A stretch of DNA of 64,000 nucleotides from NCBI RefSeq assembly GCF_003003035.1, contig NZ_PVTS01000015.1, positions 62,001-126,000 of the forward strand, written 5' to 3'. Below the pieces are notes generated by a model. It did not search any database, was not told where the DNA came from, and saw only the letters and a program-made list of their open reading frames with translations. How positions within the stretch are numbered: position 1 is the first letter of the stretch; each line of letters starts with the position of its first letter. Shown here piece by piece: positions 9,528 through 17,090 of this stretch. The position numbers and the translations under genes are program-made. This stretch comes from Marinilabilia salmonicolor. GTDB taxonomy: Bacteria > Bacteroidota > Bacteroidia > Bacteroidales > Marinilabiliaceae.

Positions 9528-9535
9528 TACCTTTG
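9528..9535 (+). promoter_or_regulatory. candidate -7 box of AICAR formyltransferase gene
   Basis: TACCTTTG is an exact match to the Bacteroidota -7 consensus TAnnTTTG. It lies 55 bp upstream of the start codon. The -33 region has no clean TTTG, so the call rests on the -7 box and position. Confidence 0.5.
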
Positions 9536-9590
9536 TGCCATCGAATGGTAATCCATCCGTTAAGTATAAAAACCATAAAACCTTCTTACG

Positions 9591-10676
9591 ATGAAACTCA
9601 AGTATGGAATGAATCCATATCAGGATTTTGCTGAAATCATTGACAACTCCGGTGCTTTTAAAATTCTGAATGGCAACCCCAGCGTCATCAATGTGCTGGA
9701 TGCGCTCAACTCCTGGCAACTGGTAAAAGAAACAGCCAAAACACTTGGTAAAGCCGCCGCCACCTCCTTCAAACATGTGACTCCTTCAGGAATGGCCATT
9801 TCAGGCACTCTTTCCGAAACAGAGAAACAAGCTTATCTCACCAAATCAGAACCATCCGAACTGGCAGCTGCATATGCGAGAGCAAGAGGGGCTGACCGGC
9901 TGGCATCATTTGGGGATTTCATCGCGCTGAGCGACACAGTGGATGCTGCAACTGCCAAAATGATAAAATCAGAAGTTTCTGATGGTGTGATTGCACCCGG
10001 ATTTTCGGCCGAAGCACTGGAGATTCTTAAAACCAAGAAAAAAGGGGGTTATGTAATTTTCAGCATAGACCGGGATTATGAACCGGAAGATATTGAGTCA
10101 AGAGAAGTTTTCGGCATAACCATTCGCCAAAAACGAAATCAGCTGAAGGTTACTGATGAGTTGTTACAAGATATCCGCACAGAATCAGAACCGGTAACAG
10201 AGAAAATTGCCGCGGACATCAAACTGGGAATTCTCACATTGAAATACACCCAATCCAACTCCATTTGTGTGGTCAACAACGGGCAGGTAATTGGTATCGG
10301 ATCCGGTCAGCAATCCAGAATTCTTTGCAGCGGGCTGGCACTCAACAAAGCCAATGTGTGGTGCCAGAAGATGAAACTCGACTATTCATTCCTGAAACAA
10401 CACGAGGGACTCAAGCGCACAGAACTGGATCAGCTTATAGAACAAAAACGAGAAGAAGTATTTGCAGACAAGATTGTTCTTAACGATTTAGAGGGGTCAT
10501 GCCTGATATCCGATGGATTCTTCCCTCAGAAAGACAACATCGAACTGGCTGCAAAATATGGGATTCAGTACATTGCATCGCCTGTCGGCTCCATCCGTGA
10601 CCAGGAAATTATGGAAACAGCAAAAAAACATGGCATTACCTTTATCAATATAGGAGTCCGATTGTTTCATCACTAA
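9591..10676 (+). CDS. phosphoribosylaminoimidazolecarboxamide (AICAR) formyltransferase, single-domain PurH-like
   Basis: This 361-residue protein corresponds to the AICAR formyltransferase half of PurH, which transfers the formyl group of 10-formyl-THF to AICAR in purine synthesis. The catalytic Lys61-His62 pair is in SFKHVTPSG, and the conserved YTQSNSICVVNNGQVIG and GSGQQSR blocks are present. The N-terminal IMP cyclohydrolase (MGS-like) domain found in bifunctional PurH, about 200 residues, is absent, and nothing upstream encodes it. Single-domain versions are annotated in other Bacteroidota. The cyclohydrolase must come from another gene, or this is a second, specialised copy. It appears monocistronic. 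Confidence 0.9.
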   Translation: MKLKYGMNPYQDFAEIIDNSGAFKILNGNPSVINVLDALNSWQLVKETAKTLGKAAATSFKHVTPSGMAISGTLSETEKQAYLTKSEPSELAAAYARARGADRLASFGDFIALSDTVDAATAKMIKSEVSDGVIAPGFSAEALEILKTKKKGGYVIFSIDRDYEPEDIESREVFGITIRQKRNQLKVTDELLQDIRTESEPVTEKIAADIKLGILTLKYTQSNSICVVNNGQVIGIGSGQQSRILCSGLALNKANVWCQKMKLDYSFLKQHEGLKRTELDQLIEQKREEVFADKIVLNDLEGSCLISDGFFPQKDNIELAAKYGIQYIASPVGSIRDQEIMETAKKHGITFINIGVRLFHH

Positions 10677-10871
10677 ACTAACCTGAACTATTCATAAATT
10701 ATCTATTACAATGTTCAACTACCGGCTAAATACTGGCGTCCTCAATAAAATTGACTTAAAAATAAATTATTATTCCCTTCATCAATTTTCTTTGCGGTTG
10801 CCCGTATTTATTGGTGTTTGAACATCTCATGACGAAAACTTATGAATAGACTAGGCTAAAACATCTTACTT

Positions 10872-11111
10872 ATGTGGATTAGAACACAGTGTAAACAACA
10901 ACTGGTTAAAATCATCCGAATTACTGTTGAGAGAAACATAGGAAGTAAAAACAAAGCTGCTCTGGTAGGTCAGTTTGGTGATTCCTCTCTGTTTCAAAGT
11001 AACCAGACTGTTCTGGGCGAATACAAGACCAAAGAAGATGCTCTTGCAGAACTTACATCAATTCAGGAAGCGATTGCTAAAGGACAGGATTCAGTTTATC
11101 AGGTCAAATAA
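10872..11111 (+). CDS. small conserved hypothetical protein
   Basis: This 79-residue protein has no signal peptide or membrane segment. It contains a beta-rich central part and the stretch LGEYKTKEDALAELTSIQEAI, a pattern (LGEY-K-ALxxLxxI) that I associate with small Bacteroidota proteins of unknown role. The first 15 residues are basic (WIRTQCKQQLVKIIR). It lies between AICAR formyltransferase and a convergent oxidoreductase gene 5 bp away. No function is proposed. Confidence 0.6.
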   Translation: MWIRTQCKQQLVKIIRITVERNIGSKNKAALVGQFGDSSLFQSNQTVLGEYKTKEDALAELTSIQEAIAKGQDSVYQVK

Positions 11112-11116
11112 TCAGG

Positions 11117-12334
11117 TTATTGTCTGAGGTGACCGGCAATATAGCCGGTCGTCCAGGCAGCCTGAAGGTTGTATCCACCGGTAATGGCATCAATGTCAAG
11201 CACCTCTCCTGCAAAATACAGATTGGGAGCCACTTTGCTTTGCATGGTTTTCATATTTACAGCCTTAAGCGAAACCCCGCCACAAGTCACAAATTCCTCC
11301 CGAAAGGTTGATTTCCCCTTTACCGGGTAAATATCGCGGATAAGAGTTTCAACCAGTTTGTTGACCTCTTTCTTTCCCAGTTGGCTCCACTTTTTGTCGG
11401 CAGGAATGCCCATTTTTTCAATGAGGAAAAGCCATAACCGTTCGGGAAGTGCAAATGGTCTGAAATTGTTCACCTGCTTACCCGGGTGCCGGGCAACGAT
11501 TTCCTGCAGTTTGTTTGATACAATTTCGGGATTAGCTGCCCCCACCCAGTTCACATAAATATTGAAATCATAATTGTGTTCATGCAAATACCGGGCAGCA
11601 AAAGAAGAGAGCTTTAACACGGCCGGTCCGCTCATCCCCCAGTGAGTTATCAACAGCGGACCATCGGCACACAGCCTGCTTGCCTCCACCCCCACTTTAA
11701 CATCCTCAACCACCAGCCCCATTAGGCGGGTGACCGGAGCTTCCGGCATATTAAAGGTAAATAGGGAAGGTACCGGAAATTCGATTCTATGCCCTAATTT
11801 TCCAAGCCACTGAAGTCCTTCCTCCCCCGGACTGCCACCGGTTGTAACAATTACTTTGTCAAAAGCCCAGTTACGGCCTTCATTCTTATGAAATTTTATT
11901 GACCACTTCTCCTTTTGAGGAACCAATTCAGAAACACCTGAAGAGGTATGAATCTCCACGCCCAGACGATTGGCTTCCCTTAGAAAACAATCAATGATCG
12001 CCTGCGAATCCTGTGCAGTGGGAAACACACATCCGTCGTCCTGGGTTACCAACGGGACACCACGCGACTCAAACCATTGCATAGCATCCAGGTTACTAAA
12101 CTGATGAAAAAGTTTCTTCAGGCTATTCCCTCCACGCGGGTAGGCTTTAATCAAATCTGATATTTTCGGAACCGCATTGGTGACATTACATCGACCTCCA
12201 CCGGATACTTTGACCTTCGACAACACTTTTGTCGATTTCTCAAAGATGAAAACCTTAGCTTCAGGATAATTCTCTTTAGCCGTCAACGCAGCAAAGAACC
12301 CCGCTGCTCCACCGCCTATAACTGCAATTTTCAT
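11117..12334 (-). CDS. HI0933/YhiN-family NAD(P)/FAD-dependent oxidoreductase
   Basis: This 405-residue flavoprotein begins with the dinucleotide-binding MKIAVIGGGAAG motif, followed by KVSGGGRCNVTN, the family hallmark. The C-terminal FAD segment NLYFAGEVLDIDAITGGYNLQAAWTTG is also diagnostic. I start at the ATG at 12334; a GTG two codons upstream is less likely. The biochemical role of the family is not settled, with tRNA or lipid reductase roles suggested for relatives. It has a terminator-like hairpin in its upstream leader (12374-12397) and is otherwise a single gene. Confidence 0.9.
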   Translation of the reverse strand: MKIAVIGGGAAGFFAALTAKENYPEAKVFIFEKSTKVLSKVKVSGGGRCNVTNAVPKISDLIKAYPRGGNSLKKLFHQFSNLDAMQWFESRGVPLVTQDDGCVFPTAQDSQAIIDCFLREANRLGVEIHTSSGVSELVPQKEKWSIKFHKNEGRNWAFDKVIVTTGGSPGEEGLQWLGKLGHRIEFPVPSLFTFNMPEAPVTRLMGLVVEDVKVGVEASRLCADGPLLITHWGMSGPAVLKLSSFAARYLHEHNYDFNIYVNWVGAANPEIVSNKLQEIVARHPGKQVNNFRPFALPERLWLFLIEKMGIPADKKWSQLGKKEVNKLVETLIRDIYPVKGKSTFREEFVTCGGVSLKAVNMKTMQSKVAPNLYFAGEVLDIDAITGGYNLQAAWTTGYIAGHLRQ

Positions 12335-12366
12335 TTCCACTTCTTTATTCTGTCAACAATGCTCGT

Positions 12367-12397
12367 AAAAAAAGGTGACGACAGTACAGCCGTCACC
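12367..12397 (-). terminator. intrinsic terminator or attenuator upstream of the HI0933-type gene
   Basis: On the minus strand GGTGACG and CGTCACC form a 7-bp GC-rich stem with a 10-nt loop, followed by seven T residues. It lies 33 bp before the start of the downstream gene with no gene ending before it, so it is either a leader attenuator or the terminator of a lost gene. Confidence 0.6.
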
Positions 12398-12537
12398 CAA
12401 AAACACGTCACTTCTTATTTCCCGTAACAGTGAAGTGCTTTTCTGAAAGTAAAGTTAACAAACTAATCCAACCATTTTTTATAAATTGCTATCTTTTGAA
12501 CACCACACAGGAAAATACGTTTAAAGTATGTATATTC

Positions 12538-12605
12538 AATAGATCGTTAGATTTTTGGAGATTAGAGATTACAATAGATCGTTAGATTTTAGAAGTTAGA
12601 GATTA
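12538..12605 (+). repeat. two tandem copies of a 33-bp AT-rich unit
   Basis: AATAGATCGTTAGATTTT begins copies at 12538 and 12573; each ends in TTAGAGATTA or AGAGATTA. The copies differ by a few bases. Confidence 0.7.
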
Positions 12606-12739
12606 GATAAAATCGTAAGATATTGACATTCTGTATTTTATCAAAAACACTCATTTGAACTTAACGATTTAATCTCCAGAGCTTTGAAAAAGTTTAACGG
12701 ACTATTGAGATTAGAAAAAACACATAAAACATATATCTT

Positions 12740-13105
12740 ATGAAACTACACACCATCAGCCTTATACATGGCATCATCCTAATGATTTTTGGCATCTGGT
12801 CGCATTTGTGGCCGGAATCTCCATCCCCGACAGCACTGATTCCCGTTATCTTCGGAGCTTTTATCCTTGTATTGAACAAGGGAGTAAAAAACTATCGAAA
12901 AGGAATCTCCAATGCCGTAATGGTTCTCACATTCCTGATTCTTGCCGGACTGATATTCCCGCTAACCGGAGCACTTGAACGAGGAGACACACCGGCACTT
13001 GTGAGAGTACTTATTATGATGACTGCATCCCTCATCTCCCTGATTTTCTTTGTAAAAAGATTCATCAACGACAGAATCAGAGATGATAAAAAACCGGAAT
13101 TCTAA
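12740..13105 (+). CDS. small four-helix membrane protein, unknown function
   Basis: This 121-residue protein has about four hydrophobic segments (residues 5-23, 31-48, 57-77, 88-106) and a charged C-terminal tail DRIRDDKKPEF. The motif SPSPTALIPVIFGAFILVLNKG between the first two helices looks conserved. I do not recognise a function. Its end overlaps the end of the convergent GT2 gene by 4 bp, and a shared bidirectional terminator is built from both gene tails. Confidence 0.75.
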   Translation: MKLHTISLIHGIILMIFGIWSHLWPESPSPTALIPVIFGAFILVLNKGVKNYRKGISNAVMVLTFLILAGLIFPLTGALERGDTPALVRVLIMMTASLISLIFFVKRFINDRIRDDKKPEF

Positions 13106-13128
13106 AATTCCAATGTTTGTCCGGTTTT
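13090..13128. terminator. bidirectional terminator formed by convergent gene tails
   Basis: AAAACCGGA (13090-13098) pairs with TCCGGTTTT (13120-13128). The stem is followed by T-rich sequence on both strands (TTTTATTCTTT on plus, TTTTTTAT on minus). It lies inside the coding ends of both overlapping genes. Confidence 0.6.
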
Positions 13129-14028
13129 ATTCTTTAAACCATGCAGAATTCCCAGCCAATAATAATAAAAAAGGCCGGGAATTTTTTTTCGCATTGCCCG
13201 GATAAACGTAACCGGAATACTCAAGGTTTCCCTTAACAGGAATTGTATCAATCCGAACCTGAGGCGGTATTCCTTAAAATAGAGCACTTTATTTCTTTTC
13301 AGGTAATAATATTCACGACAGAGACTCTTGGGGTTCCGGGTATCCCAGTCGTGAAAATGCCAGACCACTGCTTTGCGGGTGACCATGGCAAGCCGGTTTT
13401 GTTGCGAAAAACGATAAAAAAAGTCACGCTCTTCCCCATAGAGAAATAACCGTTCATTAAACAAATGTATGTCACTGAATATTTCGGTCCTTACCATCAT
13501 GGCCACCCCCGAAAGGTAATCCACATCGGCAGATACAGGCAGCTGCTTTCCGGATTTGATTCTTTTTCCAGAGTCTGGCGCATGCTTCTTTGCCGTTTTA
13601 AAGTTCATAAACAACCTGTAGTTCTGAACAATCGCGGAACGCTCTTTCTTTTTCCCATAATAAATTAGCGGGCCGCAAGCGTCCACTCCCGGCAACCGCG
13701 ACATATGCAGATACATATATTTAAGGAAATCCTTATGCAATTCCACATCCGAATTGAGAACTAAAACATAGGGGGCTCTCATTTGGAGCGTTCGCTTCAA
13801 CAAAAAATTATGCGCACGTCCAAATCCGATGTTTCCAACTCCCTGTATCAGCTCTGCATCAGGAAACAACTCACCAAACATTTTTGCTGACTCCTGCCCT
13901 GCTCCATTATCAATGGCCAAAACATGAAAGTCGGTAAACGTCTGCTTCTTCAGGGATTTTGCTAGTCCCGGCAAGAACACGGAATCGTTGTAGAATACCA
14001 GTTGTATAATGATTTTTGGGTGCTTCAT
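13102..14028 (-). CDS. glycosyltransferase family 2 (rhamnosyltransferase-like)
   Basis: This 308-residue GT-A enzyme starts at MKHPKIIIQLVFYND. An in-frame ATG at 14070 would add 14 residues encoded within a repeat, so I reject it. The nucleotide-binding region VLNSDVELHKD supplies the DxD-type motif around Asp94, and VDYLSGVAMMVRTEIF and FLYGEERDFFYR match WbbL-like rhamnosyltransferases. It acts on lipid-linked glycan at the cytoplasmic membrane. It is separated from the Wzy gene by a repeat-filled 242-bp gap, so it may have its own promoter. Confidence 0.9.
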   Translation of the reverse strand: MKHPKIIIQLVFYNDSVFLPGLAKSLKKQTFTDFHVLAIDNGAGQESAKMFGELFPDAELIQGVGNIGFGRAHNFLLKRTLQMRAPYVLVLNSDVELHKDFLKYMYLHMSRLPGVDACGPLIYYGKKKERSAIVQNYRLFMNFKTAKKHAPDSGKRIKSGKQLPVSADVDYLSGVAMMVRTEIFSDIHLFNERLFLYGEERDFFYRFSQQNRLAMVTRKAVVWHFHDWDTRNPKSLCREYYYLKRNKVLYFKEYRLRFGLIQFLLRETLSIPVTFIRAMRKKIPGLFYYYWLGILHGLKNKTGQTLEF

Positions 14029-14047
14029 AACAGAAACAATATTATCT

Positions 14048-14262
14048 AGTGTTTGTCCATAAAGTACCATTTATTGCGTTACGCTTGCCCGAAAATTACT
14101 CATTTAATCAAGTAAACTGCGTATTTTAGGGCTTGCGCCACCGCTAAAGCTTTAGGCGGCACGCGGTCGCAAGCCCCCGAAGAAAAATCGGGGCAGGCTT
14201 TGTAACTGGCACTTTCTTGACAAACACATGACCAGAAACAAATTTTGCTTAGTTTATCGACG
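14048..14262 (-). repeat. MITE-like dispersed repeat, copy 1 (with extra hairpin insert)
   Basis: On the minus strand this begins CGATAAACTAAGC, and ends AACGCA...TTTATGGACAAACACTA, matching the element at 49182-49348 at both ends and over a CGCAGnnTACT block. A structured insert (14129-14194) with two nested hairpins (GGGCTTGCG/CGCAAGCCC and CCCCGA/TCGGGG) is specific to this copy. A 21-bp stretch at 14236-14256 is identical to 49152-49172. Confidence 0.7.
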
Positions 14263-14270
14263 GGCAATAT

Positions 14271-15632
14271 CTATACTTTACGAACCCGGTAAATCAACGC
14301 TGCAAGAATTCCTGCATACAGGTTTATCAGCAACGTTCCGGTAGTAAGTTCATTGAACAAATAGTTGGGCTTGAAAAAAAAGGTTTTTACCATCCAGCCG
14401 AACACCACAAAAAAGAGAGCTATGTCAAGTTCATTGAGTTTTGAGATCTTCCTTTTTATCTCCCTGAAAGCAACCACGGTATATCGCCACATCTGAAAAT
14501 ACAACAAGCTGTATATCCCCAGACCTACCGCGCCATACATGGCCAAATGGCCGGTTACCGGAAGATCTGTCACCTCATAGTCGGATGGATGAAAACGTAA
14601 CGAAAAAAATTCGGAAAACCCGGCCCCGGTGCCGAACCATGGTCGCTGACTGATCATGGCCATGTGGGCCGGCCACTGATTGACCAAACGGCCCTCAACG
14701 ATTCCGCTGGTGTATGCATCGCCTGTTATGAACAGCCACAAGTCGGCAATCTGCCGCCAGACAAGCGAGGGATATTCAGGGAATACCGCCCACATGAGCA
14801 ATAAAAGTCCCATAGCAGGTACTAAAAGGACCGACATCACGCCCTGAAAAGAGGTTCTGTAAAAGCGATGATACAAAAAGAGTGAAGCCACTGCCAGACC
14901 TGCCACATTTATATAACTGCTTTTTGTGAGCGAAAGCATTACTGCCAGCAACATCAACAAAGTTGCTATAAAAAGATAATTTCTATATCGATAGACGACC
15001 TTGCGGGCTAAAACAAAAAACGATAGCGGCACCAACATATCGGAAAGCCCTGAACTAAACATCAGATAACGCAAGATACCGGTGCCTCTGTAACGCTCAG
15101 CCTGCCACAAGGGTAACAGCTCCACTCCTGAAACCACTGACACAAAGTACATCAAATAAACAATCACGGAGGTGATGACTAAAACATTCACCAACACCGA
15201 CAGATTTCTGCGGGCCATCACAAACACAGGAATTATCAACAAAAAACCAAAAACAGTCATTCGCTCCCGCACAAGCACATATCGAACCACATACTCCCAT
15301 CCTCTTCCGGGTTGCCAGTATCCAAAAACAAAAACATGATAAAGGAAGAAAAGCAACTGCACTCCGAGTAAAATCAGGAATGGCCTAAATGCAAGAAGTC
15401 CTCTCTTATCCACATCCGGAACCAGAAAAGGGATGAATGCCAATACAAAAAGAAAGTCACGATAATAAAACCCGCCAAGCGCCTCCTTACCAAAAAAAAC
15501 TGTCAGATGCCCGGTGGGATCAAAAAGAAGTACCACAACGGCCCAGAAGAAATAATCCGGCCAGCGCCGGGCTGTAATAAACCCGACACTTCCCAAAGCA
15601 AGCATCATCAATACCAGTAAAAAAAGACTCAT
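14271..15632 (-). CDS. O-antigen polymerase/ligase-like membrane protein (Wzy-type)
   Basis: This 453-residue protein has about 11-12 hydrophobic segments and a long periplasmic-type loop around residues 290-345 that contains GRLVNQWPAHMAMISQRPWFGTGAGFSEFF, the pattern of Wzy/WaaL O-antigen polymerases (RP-WxGxG). These proteins join repeat units of a polysaccharide at the periplasmic face. Its start overlaps the flippase gene stop by 4 bp, so Wzx and Wzy are co-translated, as expected for a Wzx/Wzy-dependent assembly system. Confidence 0.85.
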   Translation of the reverse strand: MSLFLLVLMMLALGSVGFITARRWPDYFFWAVVVLLFDPTGHLTVFFGKEALGGFYYRDFLFVLAFIPFLVPDVDKRGLLAFRPFLILLGVQLLFFLYHVFVFGYWQPGRGWEYVVRYVLVRERMTVFGFLLIIPVFVMARRNLSVLVNVLVITSVIVYLMYFVSVVSGVELLPLWQAERYRGTGILRYLMFSSGLSDMLVPLSFFVLARKVVYRYRNYLFIATLLMLLAVMLSLTKSSYINVAGLAVASLFLYHRFYRTSFQGVMSVLLVPAMGLLLLMWAVFPEYPSLVWRQIADLWLFITGDAYTSGIVEGRLVNQWPAHMAMISQRPWFGTGAGFSEFFSLRFHPSDYEVTDLPVTGHLAMYGAVGLGIYSLLYFQMWRYTVVAFREIKRKISKLNELDIALFFVVFGWMVKTFFFKPNYLFNELTTGTLLINLYAGILAALIYRVRKV

Positions 15633-17083
15633 TTATGAGATGATTTTAATCTTTCAAAAACAACCAGGAGGTCCCTCCGATTGAGCAATTTAAGCAAAAA
15701 TGCCAGTGCAATCACAACAAAAAGTAAGATTAATCTCCCCATAAAACCGACAACCTCAGGCCAAAAGACTACGAATACGGATATGATCAGTCCTGAAAAA
15801 AACAGCAACAATATGCGGGCAAACGGGTATTTAAGAGGGAAATAACGAGCTGCCACCTGCACTTTTATCTGCCAGTAAATCACAAAAGAGATCAGTGTGG
15901 CCAATCCCGCCCCAACAAATCCCCAACGGGGAACCAGCAAGAAATTCAGCACTATATTCAGCAAAGCAGTCACCCCGGTAATCCATGCAAAATGCCAGGT
16001 CTTTTCGGCCAGGGAAATTCCCGGCCCCATGGTCTGATACGACTGGGCGGCGATGTAAGAAAAAACCAGAAACGGCACAACCCGGGACCCCGCGGCATAA
16101 TCAGGCGTGGCCACAAATGGAATCAAGGAGTCGGAAAAGAGAGACAAAAAGGTGGCAAGAATAACGCTTCCTGCCAGATACAACACATAAATATCAACCG
16201 CCATTTTTCTGGTATGGGGTTTGAGTTCATTCTTTTCGGAATAATAGGATTGATAAAAAAGAACACCAAAACTCATTTGAACCGCCATATTAATAAGCAA
16301 AACAGGTTGAGAAAAGATGGCTCCGATGGAATAATACCCAACCTCATTCAAATCGTGATAATAAAGTAAAAAGAAACGATCACTGCTATTGTAAATCCAG
16401 GCTGCCAGTCCGGCCCAAATCAGAGGAAACCCGTATTTCAACAGCTTCCGGGCCCAGCTTAAAGAAAAGCAAAAGGTGTATTTCCGGAAATTAAACACCC
16501 CGAATGCCAAAACCACCACCAGCAGACTACTCCCTACGCGAGCCCACATGGCCCCTTCCACTCCGTATTTGAGTACAATAACCAATGTGATTCCCGATCC
16601 TATATTGGCCAGCGATTTCACCAATGTCATCAGGTTGTAACGCCAGGGCTGACGAAAATACCGAAAAAGATGGGATTGCTCGCTCATCATCAGATTTACC
16701 GGCACCAGAAGGCAAAGCAATACTACCAGAAAACCGTGTTCGGGAGTATCAAACAACAGACGGGACAATGATTCGCGGAAGAAAATTACAGGAATGAGCA
16801 CCGGAAAGGAGAGCAACCGGAGAAAAAATGCAGTGGAAAGCACATTGCCTTTTTCATGCTCATCAGCCTTAAAAAAATAAAACCCATTGGCAGACTCCAG
16901 CCCTGCCGATAGCACTCCACCAATAAGCGCTGCTGCAGTTCCAAGCGTCTCAAGCATCCCAAACTCCCCCACACTCAGAGCTCTCGTGTAAAAAGGCAAC
17001 AAGAGCAGGCCGATAAACTTTTTAAGACCATTTCCCAGTCCATAAACCAATGAGTCTTTTATGAAAGCTTTTTTGCTGCCCAT
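15629..17083 (-). CDS. polysaccharide flippase (Wzx/MATE-like)
   Basis: This 484-residue integral membrane protein has about 14 predicted helices and the N-terminal pattern KDSLVYGLGNGLKKFIGLLLLPFYTRAL typical of the oligosaccharide flippase family. It would move lipid-linked repeat units across the inner membrane. The open frame extends upstream to 17239 but overlaps the sugar transferase gene. The ATG at 17083, giving MGSKKAFIKDS, leaves an 8-bp gap and matches family starts. Wzy follows with a 4-bp overlap. Confidence 0.9.
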   Translation of the reverse strand: MGSKKAFIKDSLVYGLGNGLKKFIGLLLLPFYTRALSVGEFGMLETLGTAAALIGGVLSAGLESANGFYFFKADEHEKGNVLSTAFFLRLLSFPVLIPVIFFRESLSRLLFDTPEHGFLVVLLCLLVPVNLMMSEQSHLFRYFRQPWRYNLMTLVKSLANIGSGITLVIVLKYGVEGAMWARVGSSLLVVVLAFGVFNFRKYTFCFSLSWARKLLKYGFPLIWAGLAAWIYNSSDRFFLLYYHDLNEVGYYSIGAIFSQPVLLINMAVQMSFGVLFYQSYYSEKNELKPHTRKMAVDIYVLYLAGSVILATFLSLFSDSLIPFVATPDYAAGSRVVPFLVFSYIAAQSYQTMGPGISLAEKTWHFAWITGVTALLNIVLNFLLVPRWGFVGAGLATLISFVIYWQIKVQVAARYFPLKYPFARILLLFFSGLIISVFVVFWPEVVGFMGRLILLFVVIALAFLLKLLNRRDLLVVFERLKSSHK

Positions 17084-17090
17084 AAAACAA

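Larger units (their letters stand above)
9153..9590. other. repeat-bearing intergenic region upstream of the AICAR formyltransferase gene
   Basis: This 438-bp stretch lies between divergent genes. It holds two dispersed repeats (9172-9232 and 9312-9342, listed separately) and a candidate promoter near 9528. No small gene is supported; the short open frames here are repeat-derived. Confidence 0.55.
12335..12739. other. intergenic region with hairpin and tandem direct repeats
   Basis: This 405-bp gap between divergent genes holds a minus-strand terminator-like hairpin (12374-12397) and two direct repeats (12538-12605). The rest is AT-rich with no supported gene. Confidence 0.5.

Noticed and set aside
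12538-12605. CRISPR-like direct repeats
   Set aside because: There are only two imperfect AT-rich copies with no spacer of regular length and no cas gene.
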